Shown here piece after piece: positions 7,998 to 16,335 of a DNA stretch of 64,000 nucleotides. The notes beneath the pieces were generated by a model, which was given only the letters and a program-made list of their open reading frames with translations, was not told the origin of the DNA and searched no databases. A program made the position numbers and the translations under genes. The stretch is from positions 8,020,150 to 8,084,149 of the forward strand of contig NZ_KI421511.1 of NCBI RefSeq assembly GCF_000473265.1, read 5' to 3'. Position 1 is the stretch's first letter; each line of letters begins with the position of its first letter. This DNA is from Amycolatopsis thermoflava N1165. Lineage in GTDB: Bacteria > Actinomycetota > Actinomycetes > Mycobacteriales > Pseudonocardiaceae.

Positions 7998-9037
7998 ACC
8001 GGTTCGTCCCGTCGCTGATCAAGATCCTGATCTTCGCCGCCGTCACGGTGCTGCTGACCGGGATCCTCGGCTCCACCATCGCCAACACCAACTTCGGCGT
8101 CACGTCCACCTACACCGCGCGCTTCACCGACGCCTCCGGCCTGCACGAGGGCGACGACGTGCGGATCGTCGGCGTGAAGGTCGGGCAGGTGGACGAAATC
8201 ACCGTCGAGCAGGACGGCGACACCAGCTACGCCGACGTGCACTTCACCGTCCAGTCGGCCTACCGCCTGCCCGGTTCGGTCACCGCGACCGTCAAGTACC
8301 GCAACCTCGTCGGGCAGCGGTACCTGTCGCTGGGCACCAACGTGCCCGGGGACGACCAGCTGGCGGCGGGCGGCATGATCCCGCCGGAACGCACGCAGCC
8401 GGCGCTGAACCTCACCGTGCTGTTCAACGGGTTCAAGCCGCTGTTCGCGGCCCTGGACCCACAACAGGTCAACCAGCTCTCCTACGAGATCATCCAGGTC
8501 TTCCAGGGCGAGGGAGGCACGATCGAGAGCCTGCTCTCGCACACCGCGTCGCTCACCCAGACCATCGCCGACCGCGACGAGGTGATCGGCCAGGTGATCG
8601 GCAACCTCAACACCGTGTTGACCACGGTGAACGACCGCGGCCCGCAGCTGTCGAACCTGATCGAGGCGACCCAGCAGCTGGTGTCCGGGCTGGCCGCGCA
8701 GCGTGGCCCGATCGGCGACTCGGTGTCGGCGCTGGGCGAGCTGACCGACGCCACCGCCGGGCTGCTCGCCGACGCGCGAGCGCCGGTCCAGCAGGACATC
8801 GCCGCGCTCGGGACGCTGTCCGGCACGCTCGCCGACTCCGGGCAGCTGATCGACGAACTGTTGCAGAAGCTGCCCGGCAACCTGGAGAAGTTCACCCGGA
8901 CCCTGAGCTACGGCGGCTGGTACAACTACTACCTCTGCGGTCTGACCGGGACCATCGGCGTGACGTCGCTGAACATCACCCTGCCGCTGCTCCCGCTGCC
9001 TGCGACCGAGCTCCCGGAGAGGTGCAAGACGTCATGA
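7994..9037 (+). CDS. mce4B: Mce family protein Mce4B
   Basis: A 347-residue Mce protein beginning at GTG 7994, four-base overlap with mce4A. One N-terminal transmembrane helix (residues 6-26) anchors it, followed by the MCE domain with LHEGDDVRIVGVKVGQV and then a helical domain rich in Gln, Leu and Asn. The C-terminal part carries two cysteines (YLCGLTG and PERCKTS) which may form a disulfide outside the membrane. Part of the six-subunit Mce4 tunnel. Confidence 0.92.
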   Translation: MNRFVPSLIKILIFAAVTVLLTGILGSTIANTNFGVTSTYTARFTDASGLHEGDDVRIVGVKVGQVDEITVEQDGDTSYADVHFTVQSAYRLPGSVTATVKYRNLVGQRYLSLGTNVPGDDQLAAGGMIPPERTQPALNLTVLFNGFKPLFAALDPQQVNQLSYEIIQVFQGEGGTIESLLSHTASLTQTIADRDEVIGQVIGNLNTVLTTVNDRGPQLSNLIEATQQLVSGLAAQRGPIGDSVSALGELTDATAGLLADARAPVQQDIAALGTLSGTLADSGQLIDELLQKLPGNLEKFTRTLSYGGWYNYYLCGLTGTIGVTSLNITLPLLPLPATELPERCKTS

Positions 9038-10065
9038 AGGCGCTCAAGGACCGCAACCAGGCCGCCGTCGGCGCGGTGACGCTCGTGCTCGTCGTGCTGG
9101 TGACGCTGGTGTCCTACTTCTCCGACGAGCTGCCGCTGCTCGGCACCGGGACCACCTACCAGGCCTACTTCGCCGAGTCCGCGGGCCTCGCGGCGGACAA
9201 CGAGGTGCAGGTGGCCGGCGTGAAGGTCGGCCAGGTCACCGACGTGTCGCTGGCAGGCCGGAAGGTGCTCGTCAAGTTCAAGGTGGAGAACACCCGCGTC
9301 GGCGACGAGTCGACGGCGTCCATCGAGATCAAGACGCTGCTGGGGGAGAAGTACCTCGCGCTCAAACCCAAGGGCGGCGGCGCGCAGGACCCGGACCAGC
9401 CGATCCCGGTCGAGCGCACCACCACCCCGTTCCAGCTGCAGGACGCCTTCCAGCAGCTGAGCACGACGGTCGGGCAGATCGACACGAACCAGCTCGCGCA
9501 AAGCTTCGACGCGGTCGCCGACGCGCTCAAGGACACCCCGCAACCGTTGCGGGACACGCTGTCCGGCCTGTCCGCGTTGTCGCGCACGGTGTCCTCCCGT
9601 GACCAGGAGCTGGCGAACCTGCTGGCGAACACCAGCCAGGTGTCGCGGACGCTCGCCGACCGCAACGCCCAGCTCACCGCGATCATCAACGACGGCAACC
9701 TGCTGCTCGGCGAGCTGCAACGGCGCCGGGACGCGATCAAGGCGCTGCTCACCGGCACGCAGCAGCTCGCGGCCCAGCTCTCCGGACTGGTCGCCGACAA
9801 CCGCGCGCAGCTGCGGCCGACGCTGGAGCGGCTCGGCGAGGTCACCACCATCCTGCAGAACAACCAGGACAACCTGAACCGCAGCCTCGAGCTGCTCGCG
9901 CCGTTCACCCGCGTCGGCGCGAACGCGACCGGCAACGGCCGCTGGTTCGAGGGCTACATCTGCGGGCTGCTGCCGCCGGTGATCAAGGCGGGCGGGCTGT
10001 CCATCAACCCCGAGGGCTGCACGCCGCCGATCTCCGCGCCGGACCAGGGATTGGGGGGCGGATGA
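9034..10065 (+). CDS. mce4C: Mce family protein Mce4C
   Basis: A 343-residue Mce protein; ATG 9034 overlaps the mce4B stop. After a transmembrane helix at about residues 10-28 comes the MCE domain (LAADNEVQVAGVKVGQV), then long amphipathic helices and a glycine-ended tail. Two C-terminal cysteines (YICGLL, EGCTPP) parallel those in Mce4B. The subunit is expected to line the hydrophobic conduit between the mycolate outer layer and YrbE4AB. Confidence 0.92.
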   Translation: MKALKDRNQAAVGAVTLVLVVLVTLVSYFSDELPLLGTGTTYQAYFAESAGLAADNEVQVAGVKVGQVTDVSLAGRKVLVKFKVENTRVGDESTASIEIKTLLGEKYLALKPKGGGAQDPDQPIPVERTTTPFQLQDAFQQLSTTVGQIDTNQLAQSFDAVADALKDTPQPLRDTLSGLSALSRTVSSRDQELANLLANTSQVSRTLADRNAQLTAIINDGNLLLGELQRRRDAIKALLTGTQQLAAQLSGLVADNRAQLRPTLERLGEVTTILQNNQDNLNRSLELLAPFTRVGANATGNGRWFEGYICGLLPPVIKAGGLSINPEGCTPPISAPDQGLGGG

Positions 10066-11249
10066 CGCTCGACAGCCGTGCCTCGCGCGGCGTGTACCGC
10101 TGGATCGCGACCGGGTGCGTGCTCGCGCTGCTGGTGACGGCCGGCTTGTACCTGGTGTTGCGGGACAGCGGCGGCACCCGGATCTCCGCGTTGTTCGACC
10201 GGACCGTCGGCCTCTACGCCGGCTCGTCCGTGCGCGTCCTCGGCGTGCCGGTCGGCGAGATCACCGGCGTCACCCCGGAGGGCGCCGTGGTGCGCGTGGA
10301 CATGCGCGTCGACGACGACGTGCAGATCCCCGCCGACGCCGGCGCCGTCGTGGTCGCCCCGAGCCTGGTCAGCGACCGGTACGTGCAGCTCACCCCGGCC
10401 TACGACAGCGGGCCGGTGATGGCGTCCGGCACGCTCATCCCGCAAGACCGCACCGCGACCCCGATGGAACTGGACGACCTCTACGGCACGCTCGACAAGC
10501 TGTCGACCAGCCTCGGGCCCAACGGCGCCAACGCGAACGGCGCGTTGTCCGGCCTGCTGGACACCGCCGCGGCCAACCTCGACGGCAACGGGCTGAACCT
10601 CAACAGCACCGTCACCGAGCTGGCGAACCTGTCGCGCACGCTGGACAACTCGAAGGAGGACCTGTTCGGCACCGTGCGGAACCTGCAGTCGTTCACCACC
10701 GCGCTGGCGGACAGCGACGCGCAGCTCAACGAGTTCTACCAGCGGCTCGGGAACGTGACGGGCTTCCTCGCCGAGGACTCCGGCGACGTCAGCGCCGCGC
10801 TGGCCGCGCTCGGCTCCTCGCTCGGTGACGTGCAGAGCTTCGTCGCGGAGAACAAGGACCTGCTGACGTCCAACGTGGACCGGTTGGCGAGCATCACCCA
10901 GGTGCTCGTCGACCAGCGGGCCGCGCTAGCCGAGGTGCTCGACGTCGGCCCGACCGGCATGACCAACTTCATCAACTCCTACGACGCGGCGTCGGGCAGC
11001 ATCGCGATCCGCTACAACGCCAACGAGTTCACCAACCCGCTGGTCACCACGCTGTGCCGGCTGATCAAGGCGTCCACGCCGGTCGGCCTGCCGACGACGG
11101 TCAGCGACGTGTGCGAGGCGATCGCCCCGGTGGTCGAGGGCATCGCGAAGGTCCCGTCGATCCCGCAGCTGCTCGCCGACATCAACAGCGGCAAGCTCCC
11201 GCCGCTGCCGTTGCTGCCGCTGGTCGACATCCCGGAGGCCGGATCATGA
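10062..11249 (+). CDS. mce4D: Mce family protein Mce4D
   Basis: A 395-residue Mce protein starting at ATG 10062, overlapping the end of mce4C. A transmembrane helix (about 14-32) precedes the MCE domain (GLYAGSSVRVLGVPVGEI). The helical domain is long, and the C-terminal segment is rich in Leu and Pro (KLPPLPLLPLVDIP), a common feature of MceD-type subunits. One cysteine pair flanks the end of the helical region (TLCRLIK, DVCEAIA). Confidence 0.92.
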   Translation: MTLDSRASRGVYRWIATGCVLALLVTAGLYLVLRDSGGTRISALFDRTVGLYAGSSVRVLGVPVGEITGVTPEGAVVRVDMRVDDDVQIPADAGAVVVAPSLVSDRYVQLTPAYDSGPVMASGTLIPQDRTATPMELDDLYGTLDKLSTSLGPNGANANGALSGLLDTAAANLDGNGLNLNSTVTELANLSRTLDNSKEDLFGTVRNLQSFTTALADSDAQLNEFYQRLGNVTGFLAEDSGDVSAALAALGSSLGDVQSFVAENKDLLTSNVDRLASITQVLVDQRAALAEVLDVGPTGMTNFINSYDAASGSIAIRYNANEFTNPLVTTLCRLIKASTPVGLPTTVSDVCEAIAPVVEGIAKVPSIPQLLADINSGKLPPLPLLPLVDIPEAGS

Positions 11250-12430
11250 GGCGGCTGACCGGGGTGCTGTGCGGGGTGCTGCTGCTACTGGCGGGCTGCG
11301 GCACGGCCGGGTTCTCCGGGCTCTACAACACGCCGCTGCCGGGAGGGGCGGACCTCGGCGACCACCCGTACCGCATCACCGCGCAGTTCGCCGACGTGCT
11401 CGACCTGGTGCCGCAGGCTTCGGTGAAGGTCAACGACGTGCCGATCGGCCGGGTCGACAGCGTCGAACTGGCGCCGGACACCAGGTCCGCGATCGTGCAC
11501 ATGAGCCTCAACGGCGACCTGAAGATGCCGGAGAACTCGTTCGCCCAGCTGCGCCAGTCGAGCCTGCTGGGGGAGAAGTTCGTGCAGCTCGCCGAGCCTG
11601 CCGGGGAACCGGCCGCGGCGCCGCTGCGCGAGGGCTCGGTGATCCCGCTGGCGCGCACCAACCGCAACCCCGAGGTCGAGGAGGTGCTGGGCGCGCTGTC
11701 GCTGCTGCTCAACGGCGGCGGGGTGAACCAGCTGGCCGACATCACCCGCGAGCTGAACCACGCGCTCACCGGGAACGAGGCGGAGATCCGCGCGCTGCTG
11801 GCGCGGGTGGACCGGATCGCGACCGAACTGGACGGGCAGAAGGCGGAGATCATCCGGGCCATCGACGGGCTCAACCGGTTGTCCGGCACGCTCGTCGCGC
11901 AGACCGCGAACCTGACGACGGCGCTGGAAGACCTCGCGCCCGGGATGGCCGTGGTGACCCAGCAGCGAGACCAGCTGGTCGGGATGCTGCAGTCGCTCGA
12001 CCGGTTGTCCGGCGTGGCCGTGGACACGATCGACGCGAGCCGGGAGTCGCTGCTGGCGGACCTGCGGGCGCTCGCGCCCACACTGTCCAAACTGGCCGAA
12101 GCGGGTACCAACCTGCCGGAGGCGCTGAAAATCCTGCCGACCTACCCGCTGCCCGACGTCGCAGGCGACGTGGTGAAGGGCGACTACGCGAACGTGACCG
12201 CGCGGCTCGACCTGAACCTGGACGCGATCTTCCAGAACATCGCCAACTCCGGGAAGTTCCCGTCGTTCCAGTTGCCGAGCGACAACGAGACCAGCACGCA
12301 GGCCGCGGCGCCGCCGCTGCCGATCCCGCAGCCCACGGCGCCGCAGGCGCAGACCCAGCCGCAGCCGGTGACCGGTCTGCTGCCCGGGCTGAGCGACCTG
12401 CTCGGCAACCTGCTGGGAGGGACGCCGTGA
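11246..12430 (+). CDS. mce4E: Mce family lipoprotein Mce4E (LprN-type)
   Basis: A 394-residue Mce protein which, unlike its neighbours, begins with a lipoprotein signal peptide: charged MRR, a hydrophobic stretch and the lipobox LLAGC with the lipidated cysteine at about residue 18. The MCE domain follows (ASVKVNDVPIGRV), then a helical domain and a Pro/Gln-rich tail (residues about 350-375). The fifth Mce subunit is the lipoprotein in every complete mce operon, which fits. ATG 11246 overlaps the mce4D stop codon. Confidence 0.92.
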   Translation: MRRLTGVLCGVLLLLAGCGTAGFSGLYNTPLPGGADLGDHPYRITAQFADVLDLVPQASVKVNDVPIGRVDSVELAPDTRSAIVHMSLNGDLKMPENSFAQLRQSSLLGEKFVQLAEPAGEPAAAPLREGSVIPLARTNRNPEVEEVLGALSLLLNGGGVNQLADITRELNHALTGNEAEIRALLARVDRIATELDGQKAEIIRAIDGLNRLSGTLVAQTANLTTALEDLAPGMAVVTQQRDQLVGMLQSLDRLSGVAVDTIDASRESLLADLRALAPTLSKLAEAGTNLPEALKILPTYPLPDVAGDVVKGDYANVTARLDLNLDAIFQNIANSGKFPSFQLPSDNETSTQAAAPPLPIPQPTAPQAQTQPQPVTGLLPGLSDLLGNLLGGTP

Positions 12431-13665
12431 TCACCCGCAAGCACCGGATCCAGCTGATCGCGTTCCTGCTGATCGCGCTCACGTCGGTCGGGTACGCGGG
12501 CGGCCGGTACGCCGGGCTGGACCGGCTGTTCGGCACCAGCGGCTACCTGGTCACGGCGAACCTGACCGAGTCGGGCGGGATCTTCGAGGGCGCCGAGGTG
12601 ACCTACCGGGGCGTCGCGGTCGGCCGGGTGTCCAAGCTGCACCTGACCGACGAGGGAGTCGCGGTCGACCTGGACATCACCTCCGACGAGCAGATCCCGG
12701 CCGACACCGAAGCCGTCGTCGCGACCCGGTCGGCGGTCGGGGAGCAGTACGTCGACCTGCGGCCCAAGCACCAGGACGGGCCGTACCTGGCGAACGGGTC
12801 GGTGATCACCAGCGACCGCACGGCGATCCCGCTCTCGCCGGACACCGTGCTGGCCAACCTGGACCGCCTGGTGTCCAGTGTGGACACCCAGTCGCTGAAG
12901 ACCGTGGTGGACGAGACCTACGACGCGTTCGCGGGCAGCGGCCACGACCTGCAGCAGCTGCTCGACACGGCGAACTCGTTCACCACGGCGGCGACGGAGA
13001 ACCTGCCGCAGACCACACGGCTGCTGGCCGACGGCCGGGTCGTGCTGGACACCCAGCAGCGGCAGGCCGACACGATCACCTCGATGGCCACCGGCCTGCG
13101 CACGATCGCCGAGCAGCTCAAGGGCGCCGACCCGGACCTGCGGAAGGTCATCGACACCACGCCCGGCCTGGCGCGGGACCTGGACATGATCCTCGCGACG
13201 TCCGGCACCGACCTCGGCGTGCTGATCGCGAACCTGCTCACCACCGCGCAGATCACCTCGGTGCGCACCGACGCGATCGAGGAGCTGCTGGTCGCCTACC
13301 CCGTGATCTCGGCGTTCACCCGGTCCGTCTGGTCCAACGGCGAAGGCCACCTCGGGCTGGTGCTGAACTTCTTCGACCCGCACTCGTGCACCAAGGGCTA
13401 CGAGACGACGCAGCAGCGCCCGGCGAACGACACCCGCGAACTGCCCGCCAACCGGCAGGCCTACTGCGCCGAGCCGCCGGGCAGCGCGACCGGGGTGCGT
13501 GGCGCGCAGAACGCGCCGTACGCGGGCAAGCCGGTCAACCCGGCGAAACCGTCCGACCCCGCGCCGTCTCCGACGCAGTCCACGTCGGCCCGGATGCCCG
13601 GGGTCCTGGGGCTGGTGAGCGGGACGGCGAGCTCGCTCGGGCAGCTGCTGGGACTGCCGGGATGA
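12427..13665 (+). CDS. mce4F: Mce family protein Mce4F
   Basis: A 412-residue Mce protein from GTG 12427 (overlap with mce4E). It has a short basic N terminus, a transmembrane helix at about residues 9-25, the MCE domain (IFEGAEVTYRGVAVGRV) and long helices, ending in a Pro/Ser-rich linker and a hydrophobic C terminus. Two cysteines (HSCTKGY, AYCAEPP) occur late in the protein. It completes the set of six tunnel subunits. Confidence 0.92.
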   Translation: MITRKHRIQLIAFLLIALTSVGYAGGRYAGLDRLFGTSGYLVTANLTESGGIFEGAEVTYRGVAVGRVSKLHLTDEGVAVDLDITSDEQIPADTEAVVATRSAVGEQYVDLRPKHQDGPYLANGSVITSDRTAIPLSPDTVLANLDRLVSSVDTQSLKTVVDETYDAFAGSGHDLQQLLDTANSFTTAATENLPQTTRLLADGRVVLDTQQRQADTITSMATGLRTIAEQLKGADPDLRKVIDTTPGLARDLDMILATSGTDLGVLIANLLTTAQITSVRTDAIEELLVAYPVISAFTRSVWSNGEGHLGLVLNFFDPHSCTKGYETTQQRPANDTRELPANRQAYCAEPPGSATGVRGAQNAPYAGKPVNPAKPSDPAPSPTQSTSARMPGVLGLVSGTASSLGQLLGLPG

Positions 13666-14138
13666 CCCGGGTGCTGGGCGCGCTGGCCGCGGTGGCGGTG
13701 CTGGCCGCGGCGTGGTTCGGGTGGAGCTGGTGGAGCGCGGCGCACGACGACGGGCTGGTCCGCGCCAGGGACCGGGACGCGGTGAGCACCGCCGCGGGTG
13801 ACGCGCTGGTCGCGTTGAACACGATCGACTACCGCGAGGCCGGTGTCGCGCTGGACCGGTGGATCGCGGTGACGAGCGGCCAGCTGGGCTCGTCGCTGAG
13901 CGGGGACCGGCAGGGGCAGGTGGACCGGGCCACCGCGGCGAAGCTCGTCGCGACGGCGTCGCTGCGGCAGATCGCCGTGACAGAGCTGGACGGGGACGCG
14001 GCGCGGGTGATCGCGGTGCTGGACGTGTCGATCGCGTCCGATGGTGGTGAGCCGAAGCCGGGCCGCAGCCACCTGACCGCGGACGTGGCGCGGGCGGACG
14101 GGACCTGGAAGATCACGTCCGTGCAGGGGGCCTCGTGA
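13662..14138 (+). CDS. Mce-associated membrane protein (Mam type, first copy)
   Basis: A 158-residue protein with one N-terminal membrane helix (about residues 5-22), followed by an NTF2-like extracytoplasmic domain (DALVALNTIDYREAGVALDRW, ending GTWKITSVQ). This is the pattern of Mce-associated proteins such as Rv3493c, which follow mce4F and are thought to stabilise Mce complexes. The ATG overlaps the mce4F stop, and the gene is itself overlapped by the next one. Function beyond association with the transporter is inferred from family and context. Confidence 0.85.
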   Translation: MTRVLGALAAVAVLAAAWFGWSWWSAAHDDGLVRARDRDAVSTAAGDALVALNTIDYREAGVALDRWIAVTSGQLGSSLSGDRQGQVDRATAAKLVATASLRQIAVTELDGDAARVIAVLDVSIASDGGEPKPGRSHLTADVARADGTWKITSVQGAS

Positions 14139-14635
14139 CTTCCCGCGTGGCGACGTGGGTTTCGGTGCTCACGGCGGTGATCGTGCTGGCGGGCGGGTTC
14201 GCCGGGTGGGCCGCGGTGCAGGCCGGGCAGTGGCGCACGTCGAACGCCGCGCTGGCTGACCAGGCGGCGACGGCAGAGGCGTCAGAGCAGATCAGCGCGG
14301 CCCTGAAGGCGGTGTTCTCCTACGACTACGGCAACCTGGCGCGCACCGAGCGGGCGGCCGCGTCGGTCCTGGTGGACGACGCGGTGACCCAGTACCGCGA
14401 CACCTTCGCCGCGGCGCAGGAGCAGGCGGTGTCGCAGAAACTGATCCGCACGACGACGGTGGCCTCGCTCGGGTTGCAGGACCTCCACGGCGACACCGCG
14501 CGGGCACTGGCGTTCCTGGAGCAGCAGACCCTGAACACGACGACCGGACAGCAGACGTCGTCGTCGGCGGCGGTGTCGGTGGTGGCGCGCAAGGTGGACG
14601 GCGCCTGGAAGCTCGCGGCGCTCACGCCACTGTGA
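14135..14635 (+). CDS. Mce-associated membrane protein (Mam type, second copy)
   Basis: A 166-residue homologue of the previous protein: a membrane helix at about residues 7-27 and an NTF2-like domain (ALKAVFSYDYGNLARTE, ending DGAWKLAALTPL). It corresponds to Rv3492c by position and is the last gene of the mce4 operon. GTG 14135 overlaps the upstream TGA. The stop codon abuts the stop of the convergent gene, and GTGATCAC at the junction is the only palindrome there, so no clear intrinsic terminator separates them. Confidence 0.85.
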   Translation: MTSRVATWVSVLTAVIVLAGGFAGWAAVQAGQWRTSNAALADQAATAEASEQISAALKAVFSYDYGNLARTERAAASVLVDDAVTQYRDTFAAAQEQAVSQKLIRTTTVASLGLQDLHGDTARALAFLEQQTLNTTTGQQTSSSAAVSVVARKVDGAWKLAALTPL

Positions 14636-15541
14636 TCACAGGCGCAGCAGCGCGTACTGCGTCGTCCGGCCCGGTTGTGTGTAGGTGCGAACCAGGTCGG
14701 CAAGCTGGTGCACCAGCAGCAGCCCGCGCCCGCCCAGCGCGCCCGGCGGCTGGGGGCGCCGCCCGGCCAGCGGGTCCGCCAGGAAACCCTCGTCGTGCAC
14801 CGCACAGCACAGGTGACCGTCCGCGGGCCACAGCTCGACCCGGCACGAGCCGCCCGCGTGCCGCAGGCTGTTGGTCACCAGCTCGGTGACGATCAGCTCC
14901 AGGTCGGGCACCCGGGCCTCGCTCAGCCCGAACACCCGCGCCTGCGCCGCCGCCCAATGGCGGGCCTCGCGGACGCCCCAGTCGCCGGTCACCGCGAATT
15001 CCACCGGGGCCGCGGCCGGCACCGGCTGGTTGTAGCGCGCCACCACGTCGTCCGGCGCGTACTCCGCGCTCGCGTACCGCCGCGACGCCTCCCACACCTC
15101 CGGGTGCGTCTCACGGGCGTCGGCGACCACGGACGGCTCCAGCGCCGCCGTGTCGTAGGGGCACACGATCGTCACGTCCCGGCCGTCGAACGCGTGGTTG
15201 ATCAGCGCCTCGTGCTGCGCGCACGCCGGGTACTCGGTGGCCGAGCGGCCTGCCCAGATCGGCTCGCCGATGATGCGCACGTGCCGGTCCGGGTGCGCGT
15301 CGGCGAACCTGCGCAGCACCGTCGGGATGATCCGGCCCGGGTTGCGGCCCGCCTCGGTCATGTCCAGCCACAGCACGTCGTCCGAGCCGACCGCGGGCCG
15401 CAGCACGGACAGCCGGTCGCCGGGCACGGCGACCGCGACCGGTTCCCGCCGCGCCAGGCCGTCCGTGACGAAGGGCACGAGGGCGTCCAGGTACTCGTCG
15501 TCGGAGCCGTAGAACAGCGCGGGGTGCACGAACGCGGTCAC
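14636..15541 (-). CDS. MEDS-domain protein with HATPase (anti-sigma kinase) domain
   Basis: A 301-residue two-domain protein. Residues 1-160 form a MEDS domain (FVHPALFYGSDDEYLDALVPFV, later VTIVCPYDTAAL), a sensor found in DcmR-type regulators. Residues about 175-301 are a GHKL/HATPase domain of the RsbW type (N box LELIVTELVTNSLRHAG, then GGRGLLLVHQLAD). Proteins of this build bind or phosphorylate anti-sigma antagonists. The GTG start overlaps the stop of the upstream STAS gene, so the two are translated together and probably form one switch acting on a sigma factor encoded elsewhere. The signal sensed is unknown. Confidence 0.8.
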   Translation of the reverse strand: MTAFVHPALFYGSDDEYLDALVPFVTDGLARREPVAVAVPGDRLSVLRPAVGSDDVLWLDMTEAGRNPGRIIPTVLRRFADAHPDRHVRIIGEPIWAGRSATEYPACAQHEALINHAFDGRDVTIVCPYDTAALEPSVVADARETHPEVWEASRRYASAEYAPDDVVARYNQPVPAAAPVEFAVTGDWGVREARHWAAAQARVFGLSEARVPDLELIVTELVTNSLRHAGGSCRVELWPADGHLCCAVHDEGFLADPLAGRRPQPPGALGGRGLLLVHQLADLVRTYTQPGRTTQYALLRL

Positions 15542-16320
15542 GCGGCCCCCTCCACCCGCACCGTCGACAGCCCCAGCACTTCGACCAGGCGGGACACGGC
15601 CGGCGAGGGATCACGCAACACCAGTGTCGCACCACGGTTCGCCGCGTGCTCCGCCAGCCGCGTCAGGCTGCGGTGGTCGGCGAACCGCAGACCGCTGACG
15701 TCGAGCACCAGGTTGCCGTCCACCGTCGGGGGATCCGCCCGCCGCAGCGCCTCGACGAGCAGCTCCTCGGTCGACAGGTCGAGCTCCCCGGCGAGCGCGG
15801 CCGACGCCGACGCCGAGCCGAACAGCCGGAACCCGGGGTCGGCGTTCGTCGCCGGATGCATGGACGCCACCCTCGCCACCACCTCGTCACCCACTCGGCC
15901 GCGGTCGTATCCGCACATCGCGGAGAACGGCCGCGCGGCCGCGTACCGGTCCACCGCGTGCTCGTAGCGCACGAGCGCGTCGAGCTGCCCCGGCGTGGTC
16001 ACGAGCGGCGTCCAGTCCGCCGCGACCCGCAGCCCGGTGTAGCCCGCCGCCAGCGCGGCCTCGGTCGCCAGTGCGTAGTTGCGTGCCTGCGCGTCCGGAT
16101 CGACCACGGCGCCCGCCGGGCACGCCTCGTCGAGCGAGACCGTCCGCGCCGCGCCGGTGCGAAACGCGTCGTCCAGCCCGTCGAGCGCCGGGTCGCCGGG
16201 CGCGACGTACCAGACCTGCCTGCCGCGGGCGAGCCCGTCGCGCAGGAACTCCCGCGCGCGGGCCCGGAAATCCGCCGTGGACTCGAAGGCCCAGCACCGG
16301 TGATCGTGAAGCACCGACAC
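15538..16320 (-). CDS. MEDS-STAS anti-sigma factor antagonist
   Basis: A 260-residue protein with a MEDS sensor domain at the N terminus (CWAFESTADFRARAREFL; MCGYDRGRV at about 140) and a STAS domain from about residue 165 (GELDLSTEELL, NLVLDVSGLRFADHRSL). The Ser in the last motif is at the usual phosphorylation site of anti-sigma antagonists. It is the upstream partner of the HATPase protein. Both carry MEDS domains, so the kinase and the antagonist may read the same cue. GTG 16320 is used; GTG 16314 is an alternative two codons later. Confidence 0.8.
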   Translation of the reverse strand: MSVLHDHRCWAFESTADFRARAREFLRDGLARGRQVWYVAPGDPALDGLDDAFRTGAARTVSLDEACPAGAVVDPDAQARNYALATEAALAAGYTGLRVAADWTPLVTTPGQLDALVRYEHAVDRYAAARPFSAMCGYDRGRVGDEVVARVASMHPATNADPGFRLFGSASASAALAGELDLSTEELLVEALRRADPPTVDGNLVLDVSGLRFADHRSLTRLAEHAANRGATLVLRDPSPAVSRLVEVLGLSTVRVEGAA

Positions 16321-16335
16321 AGCGTAGTGGTCTCG

